A stretch of 64,000 nt of DNA. Origin: Epiperipatus broadwayi (lineage: Eukaryota; Onychophora; Udeonychophora; Euonychophora; Peripatidae). Positions 25,726 to 36,860 of this stretch are shown here, in pieces. Under the pieces are notes generated by a model that was not told the DNA's origin, did no database searches, and worked only from the letters and a program-made list of their open reading frames with translations. The first letter of the stretch is position 1. Each line of letters opens with the position of its first letter. The translations under genes were made by a program, and so were the position numbers. The DNA is taken from assembly GCA_028023455.1 (NCBI GenBank), contig JAQFVV010006294.1, forward strand, positions 2,815,001 through 2,879,000. Direction: 5' to 3'.

Positions 25726-26612
25726 GCCATATTGAATTTTAAAAAAAAACTGAACTGAGACACACTTTTTACAATAACTTCAGTTTTAATAATGTTAGAG
25801 CAAAAAACTTTACATTGATAGAAACTAGAAAAACTAAGGAAAACAATAAGGTTAAGACAAATAATGATTACCATTTTAAAAAATGAGGAAAAAAAGAAAT
25901 TTCAACATCTGACATAATAATTACTTTATTGTTTATTCATAATTTCTAATTTATCATTAACTAAGTTTAAATTACATCTTCAGTGATAATTTCTTTGTAT
26001 TCCTCACAAAATTATCTTTCAAACCATATATGATACTTCTTACCTGAGATAACCCATAGCTTCAGAATCTCCAAAAGTATTCTCATTCTTCATTTTTATC
26101 TTGTACCCCAAAAGTTGATAAATCTCAAAGGCATCTATGAGAAAAAGATTCATCATAATAAAAGATACAAAACAAATCATTTCCAGAAGATGGATATGCA
26201 TTTGTCATAACAATTGGCTTCTTGTCTATCTAATACTAGAAATTGTAGGCTACTGTCTGTATCACAGTGATGTTTATATTCTTTATGCACACCAGTGATG
26301 CATGCTATCTTGGTATATTTATTGTCCCACATAGATATAATTTATTTGCATATAGTTCACTTGTTAGCTATAGACTTGAAAATAATGTGATGCAAGATGT
26401 GACAAAAATTACTGACTCCATAACATGAGTATCAAGGCATAAGCAAGAATCAGAATGATTCTTTGCCTGCATACAATTCCATGTGGTATATTGTGGCTAC
26501 TACTACACAAACATCATTTGAAATCTCTTATTGGTTTTAAGTGTTTATATCTTCACATGGTACTATGCCCAATCAATTTTGTGAATGCTCTATCAACTGC
26601 AACCTGCAACCT

Positions 26613-26770
26613 TTCTGTACATTTAATTATCAGTTTTTAAAATTTACATTGCGCTGCTCTATATATGTAAATCATTACTTGTTATACAACTTTTCTGTAC
26701 ATTTGATTACTAGATTTTAAAATTTACATTGCACTGGTCTATATATGTAAACCATTACTTGTTATACAAC
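26613..26770. repeat. 78-bp tandem duplication
   Basis: CTTTCTGTACATTTAATTAT to TTACTTGTTATACAACTTT is repeated immediately as CTTTTCTGTACATTTGATTA to TTACTTGTTATACAACACG with few changes. Copy A has only one such block (about 21485-21560), so this is specific to copy B. Confidence 0.85.
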
Positions 26771-27429
26771 ACGTAAGAGTAAACACAAACACACCATATA
26801 AACATAATAAATTATTAACAAACTTGGATGAGACACAAAATTACTGTACATATGAATAATAATTTATATACCATATAATAAAGAGCATAAATGATTTAAT
26901 ATTATATTATTTATTATTTATGTACTACACACACACAGCAATATAAATGCAGATTAATAAATTATACAAATTTATAATAATTAAAATAAATTTAAAATAT
27001 TATTAAAAAAATTTAAAAAATCTACTTACGAAACATATTCTGCGATTATGTTCACATCCCATTATAGGCCTTGAATGCGAATGATCAGCGTATTTTAAAT
27101 GCATTTTCACTATATAATCAGGCCGATTATAATTTTCTGCCTTTATCACTTTGTGTAAACTAGAAAGTTGACCAAAATAGAAAAAAAATTAAATCCACCT
27201 GTTTATAAAAAAATTAATAAAAAATTCAAATTTCTTCCAATTTCAATCAGAAAGATGGCATTTTAAAGATATTTTTAAGATGGATTGAATGTCTATATTT
27301 CTGTTGATGTCATGCTTATAGTTTTTACGTAATTTAAAAAAGAAAATGAAATTTCAACCAATCAGCTATGTCGTGCGACTGACAAGCTGTTCTGAGCCAA
27401 TTAGTTCAGTATTAATTATTATAAAAGGT

Positions 27430-27740
27430 AATAGCTCTTTACATTCAGCTATTCCCCCAGTAATGCGTCTTTTCACAAATTATCATCAAGCTTTTAATTG
27501 TGTCGGTGTACATTCCTTTCACCTGCAATTAATTTGTCAGATCTTGATTAAACTGACCCATCCTATGTATTCTTTTGTTTAATTAGTTTAAAATAGCTTA
27601 ATGCTTTTAAACTTACAATATCTTTCTGTATTCAAGTTTCTGTTCTTTTCTATTTTTTCTGAAATCACAAATCCTAGCTTTATAACTGATACAAATTATG
27701 GTTACTAAAGCAATATTTTTTCAAAAATATGTTAAAAAAT
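27430..27740. repeat. second half of hAT-leader-like sequence
   Basis: TTCCTTTCACCTGCAATTAA (27511) and TCTTTTGTTTAATTAGTTTA (about 27571) match 9809-9890 of the hAT leader in order and orientation. The match continues to the TAGCTTTATAACTGAT region (about 27675, versus 10070). The block is separated from the first half by about 1.7 kb. Confidence 0.75.
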
Positions 27741-29269
27741 TATCTGTTTAGTTATTTAATATCTTCTCATTTTTTTTTCATTTGTTTATTTCTTTCAAAT
27801 TTTTATAACCTTCAAAATTAAGTCCCAGTTGGCTTTTATTCAAACCAGTTTTTTAAGTTTATCCATATTGTTTTATTTTTATTTTTTTTTATGTATGCAC
27901 ACATAATATAAGCCATGTTGAGGTGAATCTTTTAAGAGCAAGTTGCTTTTTAATTTAGTTTTAAAAATGAATTAAAAAACAAAAAATACTTAAGACAATT
28001 TATTTTTTAATTATATTTATATTTTTCTTTGTAATAAAGATATGATGTATATTTAGAATGTAAACTTACATTAGAACTGATGAATAATATTTAACAAAAT
28101 TTCAAAAATCAGTTAGTAAAACTTTATTTCAAAATCAATTAAAAAACTTTTTTTAAAAATTTTAACTTATTACAAACTTTATTCCTAGATCTAAATATTA
28201 ATCGGCCAGTATAATTTCCTTCATATTATGCCTTCTCAAAGGTTATACTCTCTGTATCTTACACTTGTAGATATATGTTAAATTATTTCCATCTTGAAAA
28301 TGTTAAATATTTTTTAAAATTCAAACTTTATTTATATCTTTTTTACATTCAACTGTTACTAATAACGAAACATGTTAGTATGGAACATAATAATTCAAGT
28401 AATATTCTCATTTTCAGTTATTGGGTAGGAATTCTGGTTAATTTTAAATTTATGATTATTGAATTTCTAACAATGCTCTAAGTAATTAGACTAGGAAATC
28501 ATCAGAAAATTTATATATTTATCTATGATGATCCTTTTGATTGTAACCTAATTTGTTAGAACATCATCTGAAATTTAGCATTTATGAATCCAGAGGTAAT
28601 TATTGATTAAATTTCTGTACAAGCTATTTTTGGTCAGGCCAGAAGCATTCGAAAAAGAGACCATAATATCACTCAAAACATTTTGTATATACCCTAAGTG
28701 ACTTCTTAATTTTATAGACCTATCCTAAATTTAAAAAAGGATATTTAGAGTTATCAGAAGTATGTCAGATTTTAATTTTTGTTTGTAGTTAATTAATAGA
28801 ATAGTTTGCTTTTTAAAGATATTTTTATTATTATTACATATAGATCTAAAAGGAGCCCTACATGGTTTCATATCTGTGGTAGAGTAATGGATCTGGAGTT
28901 CAAAGTTTGTGGATTATGGCTCCAGCTCTGTCATTTATAATGCTCAAACTTTTTATTAATACTTAAATAATAAATCATTTTATTATTATTATTAATGTAA
29001 AAATATATTTTCATTGATGTGATACATACAGTATAATATAGAAAAAAAGTTTGAAAAGTAGTTATACATAATAAGCTTAAAACATCTGGTATATTAAATT
29101 TTTAGAACAAAAAACAACTAATAAAATACATTATATATACAAAGTCTATTACAACAAATATAATTGGTCCAAAAACTTTGTAGCATACATTGACACATTT
29201 ATTTAGAAGTAATTCTGTCCAATTCACAACCTAAAAACAAGTTATGATCAAACACATTTAAACAGGAAA
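27741..29269. other. AT-rich spacer with one possible small-RNA-like fragment
   Basis: Mostly featureless AT-rich sequence. At 28870-28925 a less AT-rich patch (TGTGGTAGAGTAATGGATCT and GGATTATGGCTCCAGCTC) stands out and may be a SINE fragment. It lacks a clear tRNA fold or tail, so I do not call it. Confidence 0.4.
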
Positions 29270-30420
29270 AATAATCATTTTCAACCATTATTGATTTACT
29301 GCAGGATGAAGGTCTCTCCAAGTTTAATCAAGTTTTTCTGATTTATAACTTTTCAACTTCATGCCAAAAACTTCATTCCATCCAATCATTTCATGTGGGA
29401 CCTCTTTCTAGGTCTTTATAATTCCTTGGGATCCAATTTAAGAGTTCAACTATTCGTTATCTATTACTATTTAGTGATATATCCAAACCAGCTTCATTTC
29501 ACTCTCTTAATTCTTTCAGTGATGTCAAATAATAACTGTTTGTTCTCTCATCCAAGTATTATATTTTTAATCTGTTAAATGTTTGTCTCAGATTCATGTA
29601 TAAGAACTACTAAAATACATCTTTTAATATTTTGAATGCATATTGCATATTTTCTTTTAATATGTAGTTACTTCTATTAAAAGCAATCTTTCCAAGTCTG
29701 CTTAATTTCATCCATTATGTTAATAATCTGACAAAGATATTTGTAGTTAACTTCCTTCAATTCATGATTATCAATCTTTATTATTATTATTTTTTTCTGA
29801 GAACATTCAGTTTAACCTTTTTAGTAATTATCTTTATACCTACTTTCTTATGTTTATCTGATAACTTTTGCTATGTTTTCTGAAGTTCTGAAGGATTATT
29901 TGCAATAACAACTAGTATCATTTGAAAAATCTAAATGACTTCAGTAATCTCCCATGCTTCTCATTTTAATCCATAGAATGCTTACTATTGTAAAATTGCT
30001 GTTAAAAGTTTGAAGTTTTGGAGCCAACCTGTTGTATACATTTATCAATGTCAATCTTAATGTCATTTTGTAATCTAATTATTGCTATTGTATTTTGATG
30101 TTTTTCGTAATATGACAATATCCCAAGTCTATAACTTAATAGTTCTGAATTTAATAATTGCAGGGAATGCTTATGGAATCAATTGCCCTTTCATAAATTC
30201 AGAACTTCATTGATTTTTTTCCATAACTTCTCTTACTAGCTCTCACTAGCTTTGATGTGAATCATTGTGCTAAAAGCACTCTATATAAATTCAGTTTTTT
30301 TTTTTTTTTTTGATTGGTTAGAATCCAAAGTTCACATTGAACTTTTTATTTTTTCTTTTAAAATTGTCTTAAACACTTCCAATAATTCACTTTTATTATT
30401 ATTATTTTTTTGTTTTTAGC
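29270..30420 (-). pseudogene. decayed LINE: RT and C-terminal part (copy 4)
   Basis: Minus-strand similarity to copy 1 runs over its length. TTTACTGCAGGATGAAGGTC (29292) corresponds to the C-terminal LQWIDNG end. TCTAGGTCTTTATAATTCCT corresponds to the PRDCKRPR region. TTTCATCCATTATGTTAATA (29706) matches just downstream of the YGSETW block. TCATTTGAAAAATCTAAATG (about 29916) matches the FADD region. AATTGCCCTTTCATAAATTC (about 30180) matches the motif A region. No usable reading frame remains. It is more diverged than copy 1 and is likewise 5'-truncated. Confidence 0.8.
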
Positions 30421-31053
30421 ACAATTGTTATTTTAAAGTAACTCTATTTAGACACTTTCTGTCTTTAATTCTTTTAAGCAGCTAGCATTTTAGTGATGGC
30501 TACAATATACTTTATAAAAATATTTTTTTATAAAAGAACACTGTCATTATTAAAAAAAAATGCATTCAAAATAATAAATAACTTTTTGATTCAAATGATA
30601 ATTGAGTATTGTAAAAAGTTGTAGTAGTTATGTAAATATGGAACTGACTATATATTATTTCTTTATAATGTTTGTTTATTTAATTTCTCTATAATTATTG
30701 GTAATTAAATTAAAAATCTATTAACCTGTCTATAGAATAAAAATATTTATAGATAAGAAAATCAAAACAGTTCTATATATCTATTACTTATCAATTTTTT
30801 CTTATTAAATGCAGTGCACAATTAAAAAATTTTTTTTTTCATAAAATAAAAATATTTGGAATCAAAACTGTCATATAATTATTGCTTTTTTTTTACTTTT
30901 GCTATTCCATACTTGAATCACAAAATATATTGTTATTAATACCTTTTATAATTGTAATAACACTGTCAATTAATATTTTTTCTAGTTTTTTAAATTTCCC
31001 ATTCAGTGTGTTAATCTCAATGTACTGTGTAAAACATAATGATATCTATAATT

Positions 31054-32129
31054 CAGCAGCATGTTGCTTTTATTTCATCATATTTTTGCCACTTAGTGTA
31101 AGTTTTAGTAATCAATAGATGCCAGATGGTAGTGCTTGCTGTTCTAGCCAATATCCCCCAGACTAATCTCTAAATATGACTTTCAACAGTGAGGAACTTT
31201 TAGATATGGCAATACACCTATTTCTTTTGCATCTAATATACCTTCTAGTGCTTATCTTTTATTATTTTATTTTACTATCAAGTTGCCAAACAAATTGAAA
31301 AAAAAAAAACAACAACTAATGTTTTTAATCCATGATAATTTGTTTGTATAATTATATAGATTTGAAACCAATTCAGTATCTATATATTATGATAACCTGT
31401 TTTTAATAATTACAGGCATCAGGATTGATATAAAACCAATAAATTACATAACATCACCTATTTACATCATACTATTCAGCAGCAAAATCTTTTTTTCTCA
31501 CTATATTTAGTTTTAATAATTATTAAATGCCAGTGGTAGAGCTTATTGAACCCCTATCCACTGCTGCCATATCCAATATCACCAGACTAGTTTGTAGCTT
31601 ATGCCTTTCATCTCTGAAGAAAATTTGTTGCTGAATAGCATGATGTAAGCAGGAGTAATATAATGTTGTATTGGTTTCACACCAATCCCACTAAGAAATA
31701 AAGCTGATTATAGTTATTAAAAAACTAAGGTCATCACAATATATGGATAATGAACTGGTTTTAGATCTATATAACTATAAAAGCAAATTAACTTGGATTG
31801 AAATCATTAACATGTTTTTCAATTTGGTTGGGAACTTGATAGTAAAACAGAGAAGTAAATCATGGCTTTTAGAGTAAAGGTGCATTAGATCCAAAAGATT
31901 TAAGTGCACTGCTCCCAGATCCAAAAGCTCTCATTGATGAAAACCATAAGCTAGAAATTGGTCTGGGCCTGTTGGATAGGAAATCATTGAATTATGATGC
32001 ATAGCCTTTTAGAATCTATTGATTATTAGAGCTTGCACTTGTTGGTAAAAATGTGGTCATAAAAAAAAAGGATTTCTGCTGAACTGCATGATATATGTGA
32101 GCAGAATTATATGATATGTTATTGGTTTT
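31054..32129. mobile_element. hammerhead fold-back element, old copy
   Basis: Flanked by a 12-bp target duplication ATATCTATAATT (31042-31053 and 32130-32141). A minus-oriented unit (31054-31476) is followed by a partial minus unit that starts again with CAGCAGC at 31477. After about 31625 come the inverted tail TTGCTGAATAGCATGATG and a full plus-oriented unit ending near 32129. The order is the same as in the two younger loci. Recognisable unit words include CAATCAATAGATGCCAG, CCAATATC followed by CCCAGACTA, and GCATTAGATCCAAAAG. The ribozyme regions are decayed: 31919-31977 still has ATCCAA, TTGATGA, GAAA, GGTC and TTGGAT. Confidence 0.85.
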
Positions 32130-32594
32130 ATATCTATAATTTTAGATATATATATAAAAACACCTCATTTTAATGTTTTTTTTTTTTTTTCTAAATTATT
32201 TTGACACCCACAAAATTTCTAAAACTTATTTTCTGCACAGTTTTAGATCAACCATCATGGCTTTTAAAAAGTATGCATGAAGATTATGATTTCCATAGAG
32301 CATTATGTGAATACCTATAATATTTATTGATTCTGATACTTTGCACAACAAAAAACAAACCAACTTGCAATTAAAAGTTTATTTTCATATGTGAGCATAA
32401 AGAAAAATATGGCAATACTGCAGTTTCTAATATCAGCTATCACAAAACAAAAACATGGCCAAAAATAATATTTTTAATATTTTTATATGAATAAACAGAG
32501 CAAAACTCTCCATACAGTATTGCCACCTGTGCTAAACAAAGTAATCAATGGATGCCAGAAGGCTTGTGCATAAAATCCCTATCTAATGCCTACT

Positions 32595-32654
32595 CATCCA
32601 ATATCCCCAGACTAGTTTCTGGCTTGTAGCCTTTGTCAGTGAGGAGCTTTGGAT
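32595..32654 (-). ncRNA. hammerhead-like motif, core mutated
   Basis: The minus strand reads ATCCAA, TCCTCA, CTGACAA, a helix II of GGCT/AGCC, GAAA, ACTAGT, C, TGGGGA and TTGGAT. Helices I and II are intact, but the invariant core CTGANGA has become CTGACAA (the conserved G is A). Cleavage is therefore probably lost. The related copies at 33208, 58778, 59236 and 59651 have the intact core. Confidence 0.7.
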
Positions 32655-33207
32655 CTGAGAGCACTGCATCTAGATCTTAGGATCTAATGCAACCCTCTAG
32701 CAACCACCTTTTATCTCTACTTAACTACAAAACTATGAGAATGAAATTGAAAACACAAAAAATATTTTCAATCTAAGCTCAACAGCTTATATAGTCATAT
32801 GGGTCTGAACTCAGTTCAGCACCCATACATTTTGGTGTCTTTGGCTCTTTTACAACCATAGCCACCACTATCCTATTAGGCAGGATTGGTGTTAAACCAT
32901 TAAGCATCACATGATCACATTTCCTATACTAGCACATTAATTGTTGATAAACAGAGCAAAACTCTCCATACAGTATTGTCACCTGTGCTAAACAAAGTAA
33001 TCAATGGATGCCAGAAGGCTTGTGCATAAAATCCCTATCTAATGCCTACTCATCCAATATCCCCAGACTATATCAGCTATTGAGCTTAGATTGAAAATAT
33101 TTTCTGTGTTTTCAATTTCATTCTCAATGTTTTGTAGTTAAGTAGAGATAAAAGGTGGTTGCTAGAGGGTTGCATTAGATCCTAAGATCTAGATGCAGTG
33201 CTCTCAG

Positions 33208-33266
33208 ATCCAAAGCTCCACACTGACGAAGGCTACAAGCCAGAAACTAGTCTGGGGATATTGGAT
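33208..33266 (+). ncRNA. candidate type I hammerhead ribozyme
   Basis: The plus strand shows: outer helix I ATCCAA pairing with TTGGAT (33261-33266); inner helix I TCCACA with TGGGGA (one A·G mismatch); core CTGACGA at 33223-33229; helix II GGCT-ACA-AGCC (4 bp, 3-nt loop) flanked by an A·A pair; GAAA; and the two-base-pair helix III AC-TA-GT ending in the cleavage triplet GTC. The predicted cut is between 33252 and 33253. This matches the hammerhead consensus, in particular the minimal helix III form known from Penelope-like elements and retrozymes. Confidence 0.78.
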
Positions 33267-33423
33267 GAGTAGGCATTAGATAGGGATTTTATGCACAAGC
33301 CTTCTGGCATCCATTGATTACTTTGTTTAGCACAGGTGGCAATACTGTATGGAGAGTTTTGCTCTGTTTATCAACAATTAATGTGCTAGTATAGGAAATG
33401 TGATCATGTGATTCTTATATGAA

Positions 33424-36030
33424 GTTTAATTTATTTGCATATTTTGTAATGATTTACAAAGTATATGAAATCTGGAAACAAAAATTTGTGGATCTTTACC
33501 AAAAATTAATTTTCAAAACATATGGCTAATGGTTTCTACAGTCCAAACCTGCTTATATCAATTATCTCACTAGCAAAAACATGGTTTGAATATAGTTTTT
33601 TTTTTTTTCATGAAAATGTTGAATTGTTAAAAACCATTTCAATTTATTTAGTATCAGATGTTTACAAGATATAAAAGCAATTAGTTTGTAATTTTAAGCT
33701 AATATAACTGAAACTTTTTGTTAGATTATAGTTAATTTCTGAAGCAGCATAAAAATGATATAATTTTTATTGTTAATTTATGCTTTGTATATAGTGTAAA
33801 TGTTTTCCATAATCATATAAATGTATAACACCCTAATGAATTTCAATTTATTTAATTAATTTTTAAAAACAATATTAATTGTTACATTAGCTAATATCTA
33901 TGTTTAATTTTGTTCAATTAATACTGTATAAATTTAATTTTTCTTTAATTTTTTTTTAAGCATGAAGTACAAGAATGCTTTTTAAATATTTTTTTTTTTG
34001 TAACTCTTTAAAATATTTTCTTTTTTTGTTAGTCACTTCAATAAATAGCATACAAAAATGCAGAATTTTTATTAGAGCATTGAATTGATATAAATAATGA
34101 TTTAAAAATTTTTTTTATTGAATTAATTTTTTAAACATATTCATTAATAAGTCACAGTTAAATTAGATTAATGAATTTCATTTAATTTTTAATAATTTTC
34201 TATATATTTAAATGCCTTTGTAAAATTTGTGAATTCAAAAAACATTAAGATCCAAAAGTTTGGGTAAATTTCTGTTTATCTTATTCTTATTTATTGTTCT
34301 TTAAGAATATAAATTAAATTAATCTTTTAAATTATATCAAGGCAAATTGATTAAAACATCTAGAAGAGTAAAGTATAAAGAATTTTACTTTGTACTTCCA
34401 ATAGCTTTGCTTTTATTACTGGAACACTATTTTTTTTTTTGTATATTAATTATAGATATTTTTGAACAAATAGTTAATAATTTGTCTCAAAGCTAGACTT
34501 TTTAATGCAAAAGTACATCTTTAAGCTACATTATTTACATCATTACTTCAGACTTTTGTGGACAGTGAAACATCTTTGATGAGTTTTTCTGGAAACTTAC
34601 ATGAGGGGGGGGGGACAGACCCTGTCAAAAGACCATAATAATAACAAAAAAATAAGCATATCTTTATATAGTCTTAATGAATTTCATTTTATTTTATGTA
34701 TTTTTTTTATTTCTTTGTATGCATACTCTTTAAATAGTGGGTTTAAATAAATAAAAACTTTTATAGATATGACTTTTTTTTCATCAGACAATAGAAATTA
34801 GTTTTTGCATTGATGCTTTGCATATTCTTAATCAGTAGGTAAGGAATCTTTTGCCTACTCTGTTGAAAAAAAACAACTTATGATTGATTGAAGTCTCACA
34901 TTTTTTGATGAATAATATCTGATATAAGTATGTATTTTTTTTTTTACATCTATTTTTTTTACTTCTCTGTCTGATTACTTTTAATTAGTCATATTTTGAA
35001 TTATATATTAGACCTTTTTTTTTTGCTAATTTTTGAAAAGTTACAATTTGAGATGAAAGGCACACAAACATGCATTATGTTTGATTTAAATCAATTTTAT
35101 TAAAAATAATATTAAAAATATTTTTTAAACAAATGTACTAATAAATTGTATCTTAAGGGTTACATAGAAATATGGGGGGGGGGGGAATGTAGTGAGCCTA
35201 ACTTTTATTATGTAATGCTGATGCAGAAACATTAAAAAGGTTACTGACCCCAATTTTTGTTGCATTTTAAAGAAAAAAGTGAAATCCCAAATTAAATATA
35301 AACTAAGAAAAACAAAATAGAAATAAAGGACTCATGTCAATTATAAGTATTTAATGAATTATGTTTTGAAAATTTTATTTCAAATTGTATACATGTGAAT
35401 TATTTACTATATTGTGTTTACTATTTTTTTAAATGTATGTGTGTTCAAATTTAAATAAAAAATGTAATTTAAATGAATTGTAAATTATAGTAAAATAAAA
35501 GTCACCATGTTATCTGGGATAAAAGAATTGTTAATATATCATTTTCTGGATTAATAATGTTGCACTTGTATTTTATGATTTATGTTTTGGTGATAATTCT
35601 GATGATATTATGGCCCCAGACAAGCCCATTCATAAATTTCGGAACTATTACAATAAGATGTCACCAGTTGATGTGAGATTCTTTTGTAAGTTTAAGGAAT
35701 AGGGACAATAGCCCTTTGGGCAATTTCACTTCAGCTTATTTTAAGTTGTTTAAAAGTATTTAAATAAATTATGAATATGCAATCCATCTCATTACAGAAT
35801 TTTTATTTTTCATTTGCATTTTTTATTCAAAAATTAAAACTAGTTGGATTTCCAATGAAGATCTGAAATTAAGTGAATTTGATTAGATTGTAGCCATTGG
35901 ATTTTTTAAAAATATCTAACATTATAGTTCAGATTTATAAAATTTTTATTCTAAATTTTATATATAAAAAACAAACAAACAAGATTTTGCTCCAAAGCCA
36001 AATGTTACTTAAAATATTTTATAAATAAAG
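33424..36030. other. AT-rich sequence, no gene seen
   Basis: Contains long T runs and two G runs (about 34606-34615 and 35174-35185). No coding remnant, terminal repeats or RNA genes were recognised. Confidence 0.5.
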
Positions 36031-36129
36031 GGGATTTGAACACAGACTTTCAAGTATCCTTCAACTATCCACACTATCTCATACCACTGATAAACATGAC
36101 CACACACATATAGTCTGTGTTCAAATCCC
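36031..36129 (-). repeat. SINE-like hairpin fragment
   Basis: GGGATTTGAACACAGACT (36031-36048) and its exact reverse complement (36112-36129) enclose about 63 bp. On the minus strand GTTCAAATCCC looks like a Pol III box B (tRNA T-loop), so this may be a tRNA-derived SINE fragment with an inverted copy of its box B. Related sequence lies at 47655-47745. Confidence 0.6.
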
Positions 36130-36764
36130 TTATATTTACTATTAAGCTCCAGGTATATGAAGAATGCATGTATTTCAAATCTTAAAATATTTTATATAAG
36201 TTGTAATTGTTTAATCATTATAATTTTTAAAAATCAATGTGATATATTTGCTTGATTAAAGCATACATACACAAGTAAGATACTTATCAATCTGTGTACA
36301 CATACACACATATACTATTCTAGATAGTATTAAAAGTATAACTTTATATTTTAATCTTTCAAACCACCTGCACTTAATCAAAAAAAAAAAAAAAAGAAAG
36401 AATGAAATTGTGACATATTTAAATAATTTTTAATAACAAATCTCCCAATTCTAATTGCAACTCTTGCCTATTTTTGCTAATACAGTTAATGTATTAGACA
36501 TTCAAACTTTTTATTTTATCTCAAACCCTTTAAACATTTGAATAAAGACATATGAAAAGGTAGATAATCCTTAAGGTACATTTCTAAATGAAACAACACT
36601 TTTCAGTCAATCTATCACTGTCTTTATTTAATGCAGTCATATCTTTAAAAAAAAAAAAAAATTATTCGTCACCTATCTGGCTCATAAAATATTATTATCA
36701 AATCAATATTTAAAATAAATAAATGATTAGTTGCTTGAGTCATTAAGCGATGTTCTGCTTAAAA

Positions 36765-36860
36765 TGTCAAATGTTGGTGGTCTAGCGGTTAGCATAGCTG
36801 CCTTCCAAGCAGCTGGCCTGGGTTCGCTTCCCACAATGCTTTGACATATATATATATAAA
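36765..36860 (+). repeat. tRNA-Gly-derived SINE or tRNA retropseudogene
   Basis: The body resembles tRNA-Gly(UCC). Box A TGGTCTAGCGG fits the Pol III consensus. The anticodon arm GCTGCCTTCCAAGCAG has anticodon TCC. The T-arm is GGGTTCGCTTCCC, one base off box B. The acceptor stem does not pair well (ATGTTGG against CAATGCT) and no CCA/terminator arrangement typical of a gene follows. A TTTGACAT(AT)n tail follows instead, and the same TTTGACA tail follows a second tRNA-like body at 56156. A functional tRNA gene is therefore unlikely; a short SINE family is preferred. Confidence 0.72.

Larger units (their letters stand above)
24569..27372. repeat. segmental duplication, copy B
   Basis: Homologous to 19641-22214 by the landmarks listed for copy A, in the same orientation and immediately after it. 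It differs by lacking the 2.24-kb transposon and the 123-bp duplication. It carries 25430-25725, which matches part of the hAT leader at 9.4 kb. The tail AATTTCAACCAATCAGCTA (27346) equals the tail of copy A after its transposon (24470). Confidence 0.8.
32492..33414. mobile_element. hammerhead fold-back element, young copy
   Basis: Flanked by a 9-bp target duplication TTATATGAA (32483-32491 and 33415-33423). It contains a full minus unit (32492-32947), a partial minus unit (32948 to about 33065; period 456 bp) and then an inverted plus unit (about 33066-33414). Each unit begins TAAACAGAGCAAAACTCTCC when read on the plus strand and carries the ribozyme region described separately. The fold-back arms are nearly identical, so the insertion is recent. 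No open frame is present, so it must depend on proteins supplied by other elements. Confidence 0.92.

Noticed and set aside
25477-25874. Plus- and minus-strand frames of about 100 codons over the same bases
   Set aside because: They mirror each other, overlap the hAT-leader-like repeat, and are not conserved as frames in the related sequence at 9.4 kb.
34600-34620. G-run as mariner terminus or quadruplex-forming site
   Set aside because: The GAGGGGGGGG run near 34606 resembles a mariner end, but no partner terminus or transposase is nearby; a single G run does not make a quadruplex.
36771-36839. Functional tRNA-Gly gene
   Set aside because: Acceptor stem pairs poorly, box B has a change, and the same tail follows a second tRNA-like repeat; better explained as a SINE.
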